Below are positions 1 to 7,812 of a stretch of 64,000 nucleotides of DNA, in pieces. The stretch comes from Ilumatobacteraceae bacterium (GTDB lineage: Bacteria > Actinomycetota > Acidimicrobiia > Acidimicrobiales > Ilumatobacteraceae), in the NCBI GenBank assembly GCA_022425725.1, contig JAKMEY010000019.1, positions 1 through 64,000 of the forward strand, in the 5' to 3' direction. The notes under the pieces are model-generated. The model was not told where the DNA came from, made no database searches, and saw nothing but the letters and a program-made list of their open reading frames with translations. The first letter of the stretch is position 1. Each line of letters begins with the position of its first letter. The position numbers and the translations under genes are program-made.

Positions 1-125
1 GCCATCCCACGATCAGACAACGTCTTCGAAATCGCAGCCGTCAACGTCGTCTTCCCATGGTCAATATGACCCATCGTCCCAATATTCACATGCGGCTTCG
101 TACGCTCAAACTTCGCCTTACTCAT
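1..125 (-). CDS. tuf: Elongation factor Tu, N-terminal fragment (cut by window edge)
   Basis: The 41 visible codons start [19 protein letters not shown] and continue into the GTPase P-loop (GHIDHGKTT), which is diagnostic of EF-Tu, the GTPase that carries aminoacyl-tRNA to the ribosome. The rest lies beyond position 1. The ATG at 125 is preceded by an AAGGAAG ribosome-binding site about 8 nt upstream. The gene follows tRNA-Thr and tRNA-Met on the same strand and is probably co-transcribed with them, as in the tRNA-tufB arrangement of other bacteria. Whether this is the only tuf copy cannot be seen here. Confidence 0.95.
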   Translation of the reverse strand, partial: MSKAKFERTKPHVNIGTMGHIDHGKTTLTAAISKTLSDRGM

Positions 126-161
126 GACAATGCTTCCTTTATTTACGGTGTTTCTATTAGT

Positions 162-238
162 TGGTAGCGGCGATCGGGATCGAACCGATGACCTTCCGAT
201 TATGAGCCGGATGCTCTGACCTACTGAGCTACGCCGCC
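162..238 (-). tRNA. tRNA-Met (anticodon CAT)
   Basis: Folds as a full cloverleaf: acceptor GGCGGCG pairs with CGCCGCT through a terminal G-U pair, the anticodon loop is CTCATAA, and the T-arm is ATCGG-TTCGATC-CCGAT. CCA is encoded at 162-164. The acceptor pairs at its first position, so this looks like an elongator rather than an initiator tRNA. It could also be a CAT-anticodon isoleucine tRNA, which sequence alone does not fully exclude. Confidence 0.9.
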
Positions 239-280
239 AAGGCTTGCCCCCGGCCGATCCGGGGATCGACCGTATGGTCG

Positions 281-353
281 AGCCCTCTGTGGGAATCGAA
301 CCCACGACACCAGCCTTACCATGGCTGTGCTCTGCCGACTGAGCTAAGAGGGC
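281..353 (-). tRNA. tRNA-Thr (anticodon GGT)
   Basis: Cloverleaf with acceptor GCCCTCT/AGAGGGC, anticodon stem CAGCC/GGCTG around loop ATGGTAA, and T-arm GTGGG-TTCGATT-CCCAC. The 3' CCA is not encoded, unlike the tRNA-Met 42 nt downstream and the tRNA-Tyr, so it must be added after transcription. Confidence 0.92.
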
Positions 354-385
354 ATTGGGCGCGGCAGAGCCGCGACCAGCCGGAA

Positions 386-407
386 AGTGTACAGCCACAA
401 TGGCTGT
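386..407 (-). promoter_or_regulatory. Candidate promoter of the tRNA-Thr/tRNA-Met/tuf unit, with inverted repeat
   Basis: Reading towards tRNA-Thr there is a -10-like TACACT (391 to 386) about 33 nt before the tRNA 5' end. Directly upstream is a perfect inverted repeat ACAGCCA-CAA-TGGCTGT (391-407). Between promoter and tRNA a short hairpin GCGGC-AGA-GCCGC (361-373) lies in the presumed leader. No clear -35 box is visible. The assignment is inference from position. Confidence 0.4.
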
Positions 408-438
408 TCCCACCTCGAAGTAGATACGCTCCGCGAAC

Positions 439-957
439 GTGAGTTCAGCGCCATCCCAACCACCGGTCGTCATCCGTCGAGCGACCGTCGACGACGCTGC
501 CGGTATTGCGGAGATTTACAATGCTGAGGTGCTCAACTCGACGAGCACGATGGACATGGTTCCACGCACGATTCGCGAGCAGCGCGATTGGATTCAACGC
601 CGCTCAGGAGCCTTCAGCGCAATCGTGGCGTGCGATGAAACAACCGGTGAAGTGGTCGGATTCGCGTCACTGTCGAAATACAAAGAACGCGCCGCCTACT
701 CGACGACCGTGGAAGACTCGGTCTACGTCGCCCACGATCATCATGGTCGCGGTATCGGTCACCAATTGCTGTCCGCGATCTGTGACACCGCTCGCGACGG
801 AGGGTTTCACAGCATCATCGCCCGAATCGAAGCAAGTGGTGAAGGCTCTCTTGCGTTACACCGCTCTGTTGGTTTCGAGCTAGTCGGCATCGAGCGTCAA
901 GTGGGCCGGAAATTCAACCGATGGCTTGATGTTGCGGTGATGCAACTCATGCTCTGA
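439..957 (+). CDS. GNAT-family N-acetyltransferase, phosphinothricin acetyltransferase-like
   Basis: Product of 172 aa, the usual length for one GNAT domain. Residues 10-170 match the PAT/YncA type: an N-terminal IRRAT start, central strand [15 protein letters not shown], the segment [16 protein letters not shown] containing the acetyl-CoA pyrophosphate loop (GRGIG), and a C-terminal [16 protein letters not shown]. These enzymes transfer acetyl from acetyl-CoA to small amines; the substrate cannot be told. GTG start at 439. A TACGCT box 8 nt upstream suggests a very short leader. The gene stands alone between two tRNA units on the other strand. Confidence 0.85.
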   Translation: MSSAPSQPPVVIRRATVDDAAGIAEIYNAEVLNSTSTMDMVPRTIREQRDWIQRRSGAFSAIVACDETTGEVVGFASLSKYKERAAYSTTVEDSVYVAHDHHGRGIGHQLLSAICDTARDGGFHSIIARIEASGEGSLALHRSVGFELVGIERQVGRKFNRWLDVAVMQLML

Positions 958-962
958 ACGTA

Positions 963-995
963 TCGAGCCGGTCGGAAGATCTCCGGCCGGCTCGA
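963..995. terminator. Strong hairpin after the acetyltransferase gene
   Basis: TCGAGCCGG (963-971) pairs perfectly with CCGGCTCGA (987-995), and an inner CGGA/TCCG pairing extends the stem. It sits 6 nt after the acetyltransferase stop and about 50 nt beyond the 3' end of the convergent tRNA-Tyr, where a two-way transcription stop is expected. No U-run follows on either side, so intrinsic termination is unproven. Confidence 0.55.
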
Positions 996-1047
996 AACGG
1001 GGTTGGGCTGATCCGGTTGTTGGCCGAAGCAGTCACATCTCTGTTGT

Positions 1048-1132
1048 TGGTGGGCCGGGGAGGATTTGAACCTCCGAAGGCAATGCCGGCAGATTTACAG
1101 TCTGCTCCCTTTGGCCGCTCGGGCACCGACCC
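1048..1132 (-). tRNA. tRNA-Tyr (anticodon GTA)
   Basis: Type II tRNA with long variable arm. Acceptor GGGTCGG/CCGGCCC, anticodon stem-loop GCAGA-CTGTAAA-TCTGC, T-arm GGAGG-TTCAAAT-CCTCC, and encoded CCA (1048-1050). It is transcribed away from yajQ, so the two genes share a 75-bp divergent promoter region. Confidence 0.95.
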
Positions 1133-1194
1133 ATATGTCGACCCGGAATGGTATCTGCGGATATCGCCAGCCACCCCTTCGATGGCGATTCCGA

Positions 1195-1207
1195 TACGGT
1201 ATTTCTC
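1195..1207 (+). promoter_or_regulatory. Leaderless-type promoter of yajQ
   Basis: TACGGT (1195-1200) is followed by 7 nt and then the ATG at 1208. A -10 box in this position places the transcript start at or next to the start codon. No Shine-Dalgarno sequence is present. The same arrangement precedes at least eight other genes in the window. Confidence 0.6.
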
Positions 1208-1696
1208 ATGCCAAGTTTTGATGTTGTCTCCGAAGTCGATGCCCAAGAGGTGCGAAACGCCATTGATCAGGCTCAGCGAGAGGTCTCCAACCGCTTCGAC
1301 TTTAAAAACACGAACTCGACGATTGAACAAAACGACATGGTCATCACCTTGCACACCGTGAGTGAAGATCGTCTCGGTGCGTTGAGAGTCGTACTCGAAG
1401 AAAAACTTGTGAAGCGCGGGGTATCACTGAAAGGGGTCGACTACGGCGATGTCCAAGAGGCGACTCAAAACACCGTGCGCCAGGTGGTCACGATCAAGGT
1501 GGGTATTTCTTCTGAGAAAGCCAAGGAAATCAACAAGCTCATCAAGTCAGATAGCCCCAAGGGAGTGAACAGCCAGACTCAAGGTGAGTCGGTTCGCGTC
1601 ACTGGCAAAAAGCGCGACGATCTACAGAATGTGATCGCGATGTTGAAGGGTGCCGATATCGGCATTCCATTGCAATTCAACAACTTCCGCGACTGA
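1208..1696 (+). CDS. yajQ: YajQ family nucleotide-binding protein
   Basis: Product of 162 aa starting MPSFDVVSEVDAQEV, the typical YajQ N-terminus, and covering the whole family: NRFDFKNT near residues 30-37 and the C-terminal end IPLQFNNFRD. Family members fold as two ferredoxin-like domains and bind nucleotides; some bind cyclic di-GMP, and some associate with tRNA or ribosomes. The start at 1208 is chosen over an upstream in-frame GTG because homologues begin at MPSF and a -10 box lies just before it. The neighbouring tRNA-Tyr is divergent. Confidence 0.93.
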   Translation: MPSFDVVSEVDAQEVRNAIDQAQREVSNRFDFKNTNSTIEQNDMVITLHTVSEDRLGALRVVLEEKLVKRGVSLKGVDYGDVQEATQNTVRQVVTIKVGISSEKAKEINKLIKSDSPKGVNSQTQGESVRVTGKKRDDLQNVIAMLKGADIGIPLQFNNFRD

Positions 1697-1709
1697 ACGC
1701 CCCTTAACG

Positions 1710-3662
1710 TCAGTCTTCAGATGGAGCCTCAGAGGCCCGTCGCTGCAGTTCGTCGACGACGCTCGCATCAGCCAACGTGGTTGTGTCGCCAAGGTTGCGA
1801 CCTTCGGCGACGTCTCGCAGCAGCCGGCGCATGATCTTTCCTGACCGAGTCTTTGGAAGATCAGGTGTGAAGAAAATTGCTTTCGGTTTTGCGATCGCAC
1901 CGATCTCTGCAGCGACGTGATCACGCAACGTTGCGACATCAACATCGTGGCCGCCGCGCAACGTGACGTACGCAAAAATCGCCTGCCCGGTGGTGGGATC
2001 GTTTGCTCCGACAACCGCTGCCTCCGCAACCGACGGGTGCGATACCAGGGCTGACTCGACTTCGGTTGTTGAAATGCGATGACCCGAGACGTTCATGACA
2101 TCGTCGACGCGACCGAGCAACCACAGGTAGCCATCATCGTCGAGGCGGGCCCCGTCACCAGCGAAGTACGACCCATCGAACCGGCTCCAATAGGTCTCCA
2201 CAAAACGCTGAGGGTCACCCCAAATGCCTCGGAGCATTCCCGGCCATGGACGGGTCAGAGTCAGGTATCCCCCTCCCCCATCAACTTCGTTACCGCCGTC
2301 GTCAACCACTGCGATGTCCACGCCAGGAAGGGCGAACGTTGCCGAGCCCGGCTTTGTTGTGGTGTAACCCGGCAGCGGCGAGATCATGATGCCACCGGTT
2401 TCGGTCTGCCACCACGTATCAACGATCGGGCAACGTCCGCCACCGATGTGTTCGTGGTACCACATCCATGCTTCAGGATTGATCGGTTCGCCAACCGTGC
2501 CGAGCAAACGAAGCGACGACAAGTCATGTTTCGCGGGTTCATCAGCGCCCCACTTCATGAACGTTCTGATCGCAGTGGGTGCGGTATAGAAAATGGTGAC
2601 CTTGTACTTTTCGACGATCTCCCAGAACCTGTCGTTGCCCGGGTGATTTGGTACGCCTTCGTACATGACCTGGGTGGCGCCGTTCGCAAGCGGGCCATAC
2701 ACGATGTATGAATGGCCAGTAATCCAGCCTACATCGGCCGTGCACCAGTACACATCTCGGTCACGATGAAGGTCGAAGACGTTGCGATGGGTGTACGCCA
2801 CATGAGTGAGGTAGCCACCGGTCGTGTGCATGATGCCCTTGGGCTTGCCTGTCGTGCCTGATGTGTACAGCAAGAACAGCAGGTCTTCAGAATCCATTGC
2901 TTCAGGCGGGCACGACGCATCGGCCGCCGCCATAAGGTCGTGGTACCAGTGGTCGCGCCCTTCCACCATGTCGACCTCATTGCCACCACGCTCGACGACA
3001 ACAACATGCTCAATCGATGGTGTCTGGGCGACCGCTTCATCGGCAGCAGGCTTCAGCGGGAAGACCTCACCGCGCCGATATCCACCATCGGCTGTGATCA
3101 ACACCTTCGCTTCGGCGTCATTGATTCGGTCGATGAGCGATTGAGAAGAGAAACCCCCGAAGACCACCGAGTGAGGGGCACCAATACGAGCACAAGCCAA
3201 CATCGCAACTGCGGCTTCGGGAACCATCGGGAGATAAATGTTGACGCGATCACCCTTGGTGACCCCGAGGTTCTTCAACACATTCGAAAACTGCTCGACT
3301 TCAGCGAGCAACTCTGCATACGTGATGGTGCGTGTATCACCAGGCTCACCTTCCCAATAGATGGCAACCTTGTCGCCGAAGCCAGCCTTCACATGTCGAT
3401 CGAGACAGTTCTCAGCAACGTTCAGTTTTCCATCAACAAACCATTTCGCGTAGGGAAGATCCCACTCGAGCACCTTCGACCACGGCTGCTGCCAACTGAT
3501 GAGCTCCGAAGCCTGACGGGCCCAAAATGCCTCAAGGTCTGCAGCAGCCTCATCATGCAGGCCTCCATCGCTGACATGGGCGCTCAATGAGAAGTCTGCA
3601 GATGGCGGGAAGCGCCGATTCTCATGCGAAAGTGCGTCGATGGTCTCGTGGTTCTCTGTCAT
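1710..3662 (-). CDS. acsA: Acetyl-CoA synthetase, AMP-forming
   Basis: Product of 650 aa, full length for Acs. It activates acetate to acetyl-AMP and then acetyl-CoA. Seen: ACS N-terminal segment with [15 protein letters not shown]-binding loop [11 protein letters not shown] (about residue 265), WWQTETGG, the hinge/adenylate motif [16 protein letters not shown], and C-terminal [11 protein letters not shown] whose Lys is catalytic and is the residue regulated by acetylation in known Acs enzymes. The start ATG has a GGGGG-type ribosome-binding site, and a -10-like TAGAGT lies at 3694-3699, so it may be transcribed separately from midA 57 bp upstream. It converges on yajQ with a 13-bp gap. Confidence 0.96.
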   Translation of the reverse strand: MTENHETIDALSHENRRFPPSADFSLSAHVSDGGLHDEAAADLEAFWARQASELISWQQPWSKVLEWDLPYAKWFVDGKLNVAENCLDRHVKAGFGDKVAIYWEGEPGDTRTITYAELLAEVEQFSNVLKNLGVTKGDRVNIYLPMVPEAAVAMLACARIGAPHSVVFGGFSSQSLIDRINDAEAKVLITADGGYRRGEVFPLKPAADEAVAQTPSIEHVVVVERGGNEVDMVEGRDHWYHDLMAAADASCPPEAMDSEDLLFLLYTSGTTGKPKGIMHTTGGYLTHVAYTHRNVFDLHRDRDVYWCTADVGWITGHSYIVYGPLANGATQVMYEGVPNHPGNDRFWEIVEKYKVTIFYTAPTAIRTFMKWGADEPAKHDLSSLRLLGTVGEPINPEAWMWYHEHIGGGRCPIVDTWWQTETGGIMISPLPGYTTTKPGSATFALPGVDIAVVDDGGNEVDGGGGYLTLTRPWPGMLRGIWGDPQRFVETYWSRFDGSYFAGDGARLDDDGYLWLLGRVDDVMNVSGHRISTTEVESALVSHPSVAEAAVVGANDPTTGQAIFAYVTLRGGHDVDVATLRDHVAAEIGAIAKPKAIFFTPDLPKTRSGKIMRRLLRDVAEGRNLGDTTTLADASVVDELQRRASEAPSED

Positions 3663-3719
3663 CGTTCCCCCTGTGACGTGCGAAGTACCTCAAACTCTAC
3701 GACAACAGGGGTGGTCGAT

Positions 3720-4712
3720 TCACTGCCGCCACTCGATCGCAAGGAATCCACCAAGCCCCTCAGGGTCGGTAAGGGCTTCAGCTTCAGAAATCCGAGAACG
3801 CATTTTGAGCGCCCTCACATCTGGGCGTGCAGCATTCTTCGCCCACTCACGACGCCCTTCTTCAACCAGTTCTGACAGACCGTGCAACTCGAGCCACTGA
3901 GATTGCGAGCGAACCGTCGAAGGCTCGGGCAATTGATCGATCGGCACTTCGGTAGTGATGTCCTGCTCCCCAGCCGACATGAGGTAGTGGCCACCACGTT
4001 CATGTGACCGGTAGGTACGCAGCCATTCCCGCCATGGGCGCTCCACAAGCCCTGACGTTGTTTGAGTGAAATAGTCAAAGGCAACCAGCGTGCCATTGAG
4101 TCGCTCGGCAATCCCATTCACCCATGACGCAGCCTCATCGATGAGGGGCGCTCGGGCACCGTGAACCGCCTGAGCAGGAAGCACCGTTGGGCACGGATCG
4201 AACGGTGCGCTTAACAGCTCTTGGGCTCCCGAGCTTGTCTCGGCCACGAACGCTTCCCGCCACGTTCCATCGAATACCGCAAGTCGAAATGGCAGATTGT
4301 CAAGTAACTCGTTGGCGAGGACGACGCCATGAAGATCTCCTTCGGGTAGCGAATTCAACGACGCAACACCCGAGGGATGCGCTTCACGTTGATGATCTGC
4401 AATTTCAATCGCGTGATATCTGAGGGCGGCGGAGCACTTGGGCTCAGCGGTGACGACCGAACGGGCCAAGGTTCCTGGTCCGGCCCCCACTTCGTAGACG
4501 TTGAATACTGAGGGAGACCCTGCGGCATTCCATTCAGCGTCGAGAAAGCGTGCCACCACCGCACCAAATAACGGCCCTATCTCGGGTGAAGTGATGAAAT
4601 CGCCTCGGCGTCCAGCCGAACCTCCCGAGGAGTAAAAACCATTGCTGCCGTAAAGAGCGTCAGCCATGAACCGGTCGAAACCGACCGGTGAGAGCTCAGA
4701 GCCCGAGGGCAC
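3720..4712 (-). CDS. MidA/NDUFAF7-type SAM-dependent methyltransferase
   Basis: Product of 330 aa of the DUF185/COG1565 family. Seen: N-terminal FDRFMADALYGSNGFYSSGG, the family signature DFITSPEIGPLFG, the SAM-binding loop YEVGAGPGTLARS, and NELLDNLPFRL in the middle. The mitochondrial member NDUFAF7 dimethylates Arg85 of the complex I subunit NDUFS2 during assembly. The gene starts with GTG inside the 3' end of nuoN (17-bp overlap), so translation is coupled to the 11-subunit complex I operon. That operon's NuoD carries the matching Arg (residue 69). I infer that it modifies or assembles this complex. Confidence 0.88.
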   Translation of the reverse strand: MPSGSELSPVGFDRFMADALYGSNGFYSSGGSAGRRGDFITSPEIGPLFGAVVARFLDAEWNAAGSPSVFNVYEVGAGPGTLARSVVTAEPKCSAALRYHAIEIADHQREAHPSGVASLNSLPEGDLHGVVLANELLDNLPFRLAVFDGTWREAFVAETSSGAQELLSAPFDPCPTVLPAQAVHGARAPLIDEAASWVNGIAERLNGTLVAFDYFTQTTSGLVERPWREWLRTYRSHERGGHYLMSAGEQDITTEVPIDQLPEPSTVRSQSQWLELHGLSELVEEGRREWAKNAARPDVRALKMRSRISEAEALTDPEGLGGFLAIEWRQ

Positions 4713-6204
4713 CGGTCAAGTCAGGAAGATCAGCGAAGCGCAACACAAGCCCTGGCAAGATGCCGAGGACAACGGTTCCAGCTGCGGTAATACCAAGCGC
4801 CAACCAGATCGATGATGGTGGCGATATCGGGGTCGTATCACCATCTGGCACCGGCGACATCCAGATCTGGCGGAGCACACGCATGTAGTAACCCGCCGCA
4901 ATGACCGTGTTCACCGCTGCGATGATTGCCAAGACATAGGCCGATGTTGAACCCGCATCGATGAGCGCCTTGAACGCCTGGAGTTTCGCAATCCAGATGC
5001 CGAGCGGCGGGATTCCAGCAAGCGAGGCCAAGAAGATGGTCATCAACACGCCGAGACCTGGCGCGTACGACATGAGCCCACCAAACGATGAAATCTCGCC
5101 CGAGCGAGTTTTGCGAGCAACCGCAATAATGACTGCGAATGCGCCGAGGTTCGAGAAGGCATAGATGAGCAGGTAGATCACGACCGCTCTCAGCGATGAC
5201 TCGGCAACTCCGGTACCCATGACTGCGAGCGGCATGAGAATGAACCCACCCTGACTCACCGATGAATAGGCGAGCATGCGAACGATGTTGGTTTGCCGGA
5301 GGGCGACCATGTTGCCGACGGTCATCGTGAGTGCAGCCATCGCCCAGATGAACGGGCCATGCACCTCATCGGCGCCATAGAGACCGAGGTAGAGCACGGT
5401 GAGCAGAGCCACAAAGCCTGCTGATTTCGATGCGACCGACAAGAACGCAGTAACGGGTGTTGGAGCACCTTCGTAGGTGTCTGGTGCCCAAGTGTGGAAC
5501 GGAACCGCAGAGATCTTGAACGCAAAGCCGGCGACGACAAAGACAACTGCCAACACCTGCATTCCGGTGAGATCACCCGAGAGCGCTGCGCCGATTTCAG
5601 TGAGTTTGGTCGAGCCTGTCGTGCCATACAAGAAACTCATTCCGTACAGCAGCACACCTGAAGCGAATACACCAAGCAGGTAATACTTCACACCAGCCTC
5701 GTTGCTCTTCACATCACGCTTACGCCAGGCAGCCATCATGTACGCAGGAATCGAGAGCAGTTCAAGTGCAACAAACACGCTGAGAAGGTCACGGCTTGAG
5801 GCCATCATCACCATGCCGAGCACGCTCACCATCATGAGCACATAGAACTCGCCCTGGTAATAGCCACCCTCTTCGAGCTCGTTCTGACTGAGCAACACCA
5901 CGACATAACCGACGAGTAAGAACAATGCCTTCAGAATGAGGGCGTACTCATCGACCACATATCGGCCATCAAAAATGGCGTCTCGCACGTCTCCGCCAAG
6001 AACAGCAAGCGTCACCACCGGGATCACTGCGCCAAGCATGACAAAACCGGTCAAAGTCGCCATCGCCCACTTTTTCGACTCGTCGAGCCAGAGATCAATC
6101 AGCAGCACCAGGTTGATACCAGCAATCAACACCAACTCAGGTGCGATGGCATGCCAATCGATCGTTGGCGCCGTCCAGGCTTGAGCGAGCAGAGAACTGA
6201 TCAC
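4696..6204 (-). CDS. nuoN: NuoN-like antiporter subunit, 11-subunit complex I
   Basis: Product of 502 aa, a multi-helix membrane protein of the Mrp/Nuo antiporter family. Key proton-channel residues are present: Glu in FVALELLSIPAYM and Lys in FAFKISAVPFHTWAPDTYEGAPTPV. Further helices contain VRMLAYSSVSQGGF. It forms one proton-pumping unit of the membrane arm. It overlaps nuoM upstream by 4 bp and midA downstream by 17 bp. Confidence 0.95.
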   Translation of the reverse strand: MISSLLAQAWTAPTIDWHAIAPELVLIAGINLVLLIDLWLDESKKWAMATLTGFVMLGAVIPVVTLAVLGGDVRDAIFDGRYVVDEYALILKALFLLVGYVVVLLSQNELEEGGYYQGEFYVLMMVSVLGMVMMASSRDLLSVFVALELLSIPAYMMAAWRKRDVKSNEAGVKYYLLGVFASGVLLYGMSFLYGTTGSTKLTEIGAALSGDLTGMQVLAVVFVVAGFAFKISAVPFHTWAPDTYEGAPTPVTAFLSVASKSAGFVALLTVLYLGLYGADEVHGPFIWAMAALTMTVGNMVALRQTNIVRMLAYSSVSQGGFILMPLAVMGTGVAESSLRAVVIYLLIYAFSNLGAFAVIIAVARKTRSGEISSFGGLMSYAPGLGVLMTIFLASLAGIPPLGIWIAKLQAFKALIDAGSTSAYVLAIIAAVNTVIAAGYYMRVLRQIWMSPVPDGDTTPISPPSSIWLALGITAAGTVVLGILPGLVLRFADLPDLTGALGL

Positions 6205-7784
6205 GGGATGCCCGCTCCTACGCGCTCAATGAGCAACGACACGGCCGGGTCCATCACACCGAACATCAGTTGTGGGTACACACCGAAGACAACGATCGCA
6301 ATGAGGAACGGAGTCCAAGCGATCCACTCGATCTTTGTGACGTCGTGGAGATCAACATCGTGGTGCTCATCGTTCACGCCAGCGCCAACCGGGTGATGAG
6401 CGCTCTGTTCGAACTCTGGGTTCGGACGTCCAAATGCGGTGCGCTGATACAACCACAAGAGGTAGGCAGCAGCGAACACCGTACCGATTGCGGCAATCAC
6501 CATGAGCGTGCGGAAGAGTGCCTCGCTCAACCCGAAGTTGGGGTTATAGGCAGACAGGATTGCGGGGAACTCGCCCCAGAACCCGGCAAGGCCGGGAAGG
6601 CCGAGCGATGCCATTGCTGCGAAACCAAGAATCCAACCCAAGCGCGGCATCTGAATGAGCAGGCCAGAAAGTCGCGAAATCTCAAGCGTGTGGTAGCGAT
6701 GCTTCACCGAACCGGCAACGAAGAAGAGCATGCCAGTGATGAGGCCGTGAGCGACCATTCCGAACAGAGCCGCGTTGATACCGAAGTCGGTGAGGGTCGA
6801 GATACCAAGCATGACGAATCCCATGTGAGCGACCGATGAGAACGCGATCAGGCGCTTCATGTCGGTTTGAGCGAGGCATCCGAGTGCACCATAGATGATG
6901 CCGATCACGGCGAGGATGCCAATGGCCGGAGCCCACGCCTTTGCGCCTTGGGGAAGCATCGGAATGGCGATGCGGACGAAACCGTAGGTACCGAGCTTCA
7001 GAAGGATTGCGGCCAAGATGACTGAACCCTGTGTCGGTGCCTGAGTGTGTGCATCAGGCAGCCAGGTGTGGAACGGGAACATCGGCACCTTCACCGCAAA
7101 TCCGACGAACATTCCTGCAAAGATCCAGATCTGCACATCACGATCGATAAGCGCTCCAGCCTCCATGAGGTGCGCAAATGAGAACGACGCCGCACCGGTC
7201 TGGAAGAAGAGCGCCAGGAAGGCCACGAGCATGAGGGCCGAACCAAACATGGTGTAAAGGAAGAACTTCAATGACGCGTATTGACGATCGTCGCCGCCCC
7301 AGACACCGATCATGAAGTACATCGGCAGGAGAACGACTTCGAAGAACACGAAGAACAAGATGAGGTCTTGGGCGATAAACGACCCCGCCATACCGACCTG
7401 CAGCACCAGCATCAGGATGATGAACGACTTCGGGTTGCCAGCGTCCGGCATGTTGTCCCAGGTGTAGATCATGACAAGCAACGTCACGACCATCGACAAG
7501 AAATACAGCGGAAGGCTGATGCCATCGAGGCCGATGGTGTAATTCGACTTGATAACAGTGATCCACTCACTGTCAACGAAGAACTGCAACTTCTCACTCT
7601 GATCAAAATCGAAGCGAAGCAGCGTGTACACACCAACAGCTGCGGTCACCGCAGAAGTAAGAATGCCGATCTGCTTATGTGTCTTCTCTTCTGATGCCGG
7701 TACGAACATCATGAGAAGAACGCCAACGAGCGGCAAGAAGGTGCCGACCGTTAGGAGCCAGGTGTCGTTGGTAATGGTTTGCAT
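6201..7784 (-). CDS. nuoM: NuoM-like antiporter subunit, 11-subunit complex I
   Basis: Product of 527 aa. Seen: the Glu-bearing FFEVVLLPMYFMIG, the Lys-bearing AVKVPMFPFHTWLPDAHTQAPT, and MKRLIAFSSVAHMGF. This is the central proton-pumping subunit of the membrane arm. A charged His/Asp-rich loop (EHHDVDLHDV) lies near the C-terminus. It is 28 bp downstream of nuoL and overlaps nuoN by 4 bp. Confidence 0.95.
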   Translation of the reverse strand: MQTITNDTWLLTVGTFLPLVGVLLMMFVPASEEKTHKQIGILTSAVTAAVGVYTLLRFDFDQSEKLQFFVDSEWITVIKSNYTIGLDGISLPLYFLSMVVTLLVMIYTWDNMPDAGNPKSFIILMLVLQVGMAGSFIAQDLILFFVFFEVVLLPMYFMIGVWGGDDRQYASLKFFLYTMFGSALMLVAFLALFFQTGAASFSFAHLMEAGALIDRDVQIWIFAGMFVGFAVKVPMFPFHTWLPDAHTQAPTQGSVILAAILLKLGTYGFVRIAIPMLPQGAKAWAPAIGILAVIGIIYGALGCLAQTDMKRLIAFSSVAHMGFVMLGISTLTDFGINAALFGMVAHGLITGMLFFVAGSVKHRYHTLEISRLSGLLIQMPRLGWILGFAAMASLGLPGLAGFWGEFPAILSAYNPNFGLSEALFRTLMVIAAIGTVFAAAYLLWLYQRTAFGRPNPEFEQSAHHPVGAGVNDEHHDVDLHDVTKIEWIAWTPFLIAIVVFGVYPQLMFGVMDPAVSLLIERVGAGIP

Positions 7785-7812
7785 AATTGTTGTGCCCTCT
7801 GGGTGTGCTGAC

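Noticed and set aside
281-353. tRNA-Thr as a pseudo-tRNA because CCA is not encoded
   Set aside because: All stems pair perfectly and many bacterial tRNAs get CCA after transcription.
2079-2711. 210-codon plus-strand frame within acsA
   Set aside because: Antisense shadow of acetyl-CoA synthetase with no recognisable domain or ribosome-binding site.
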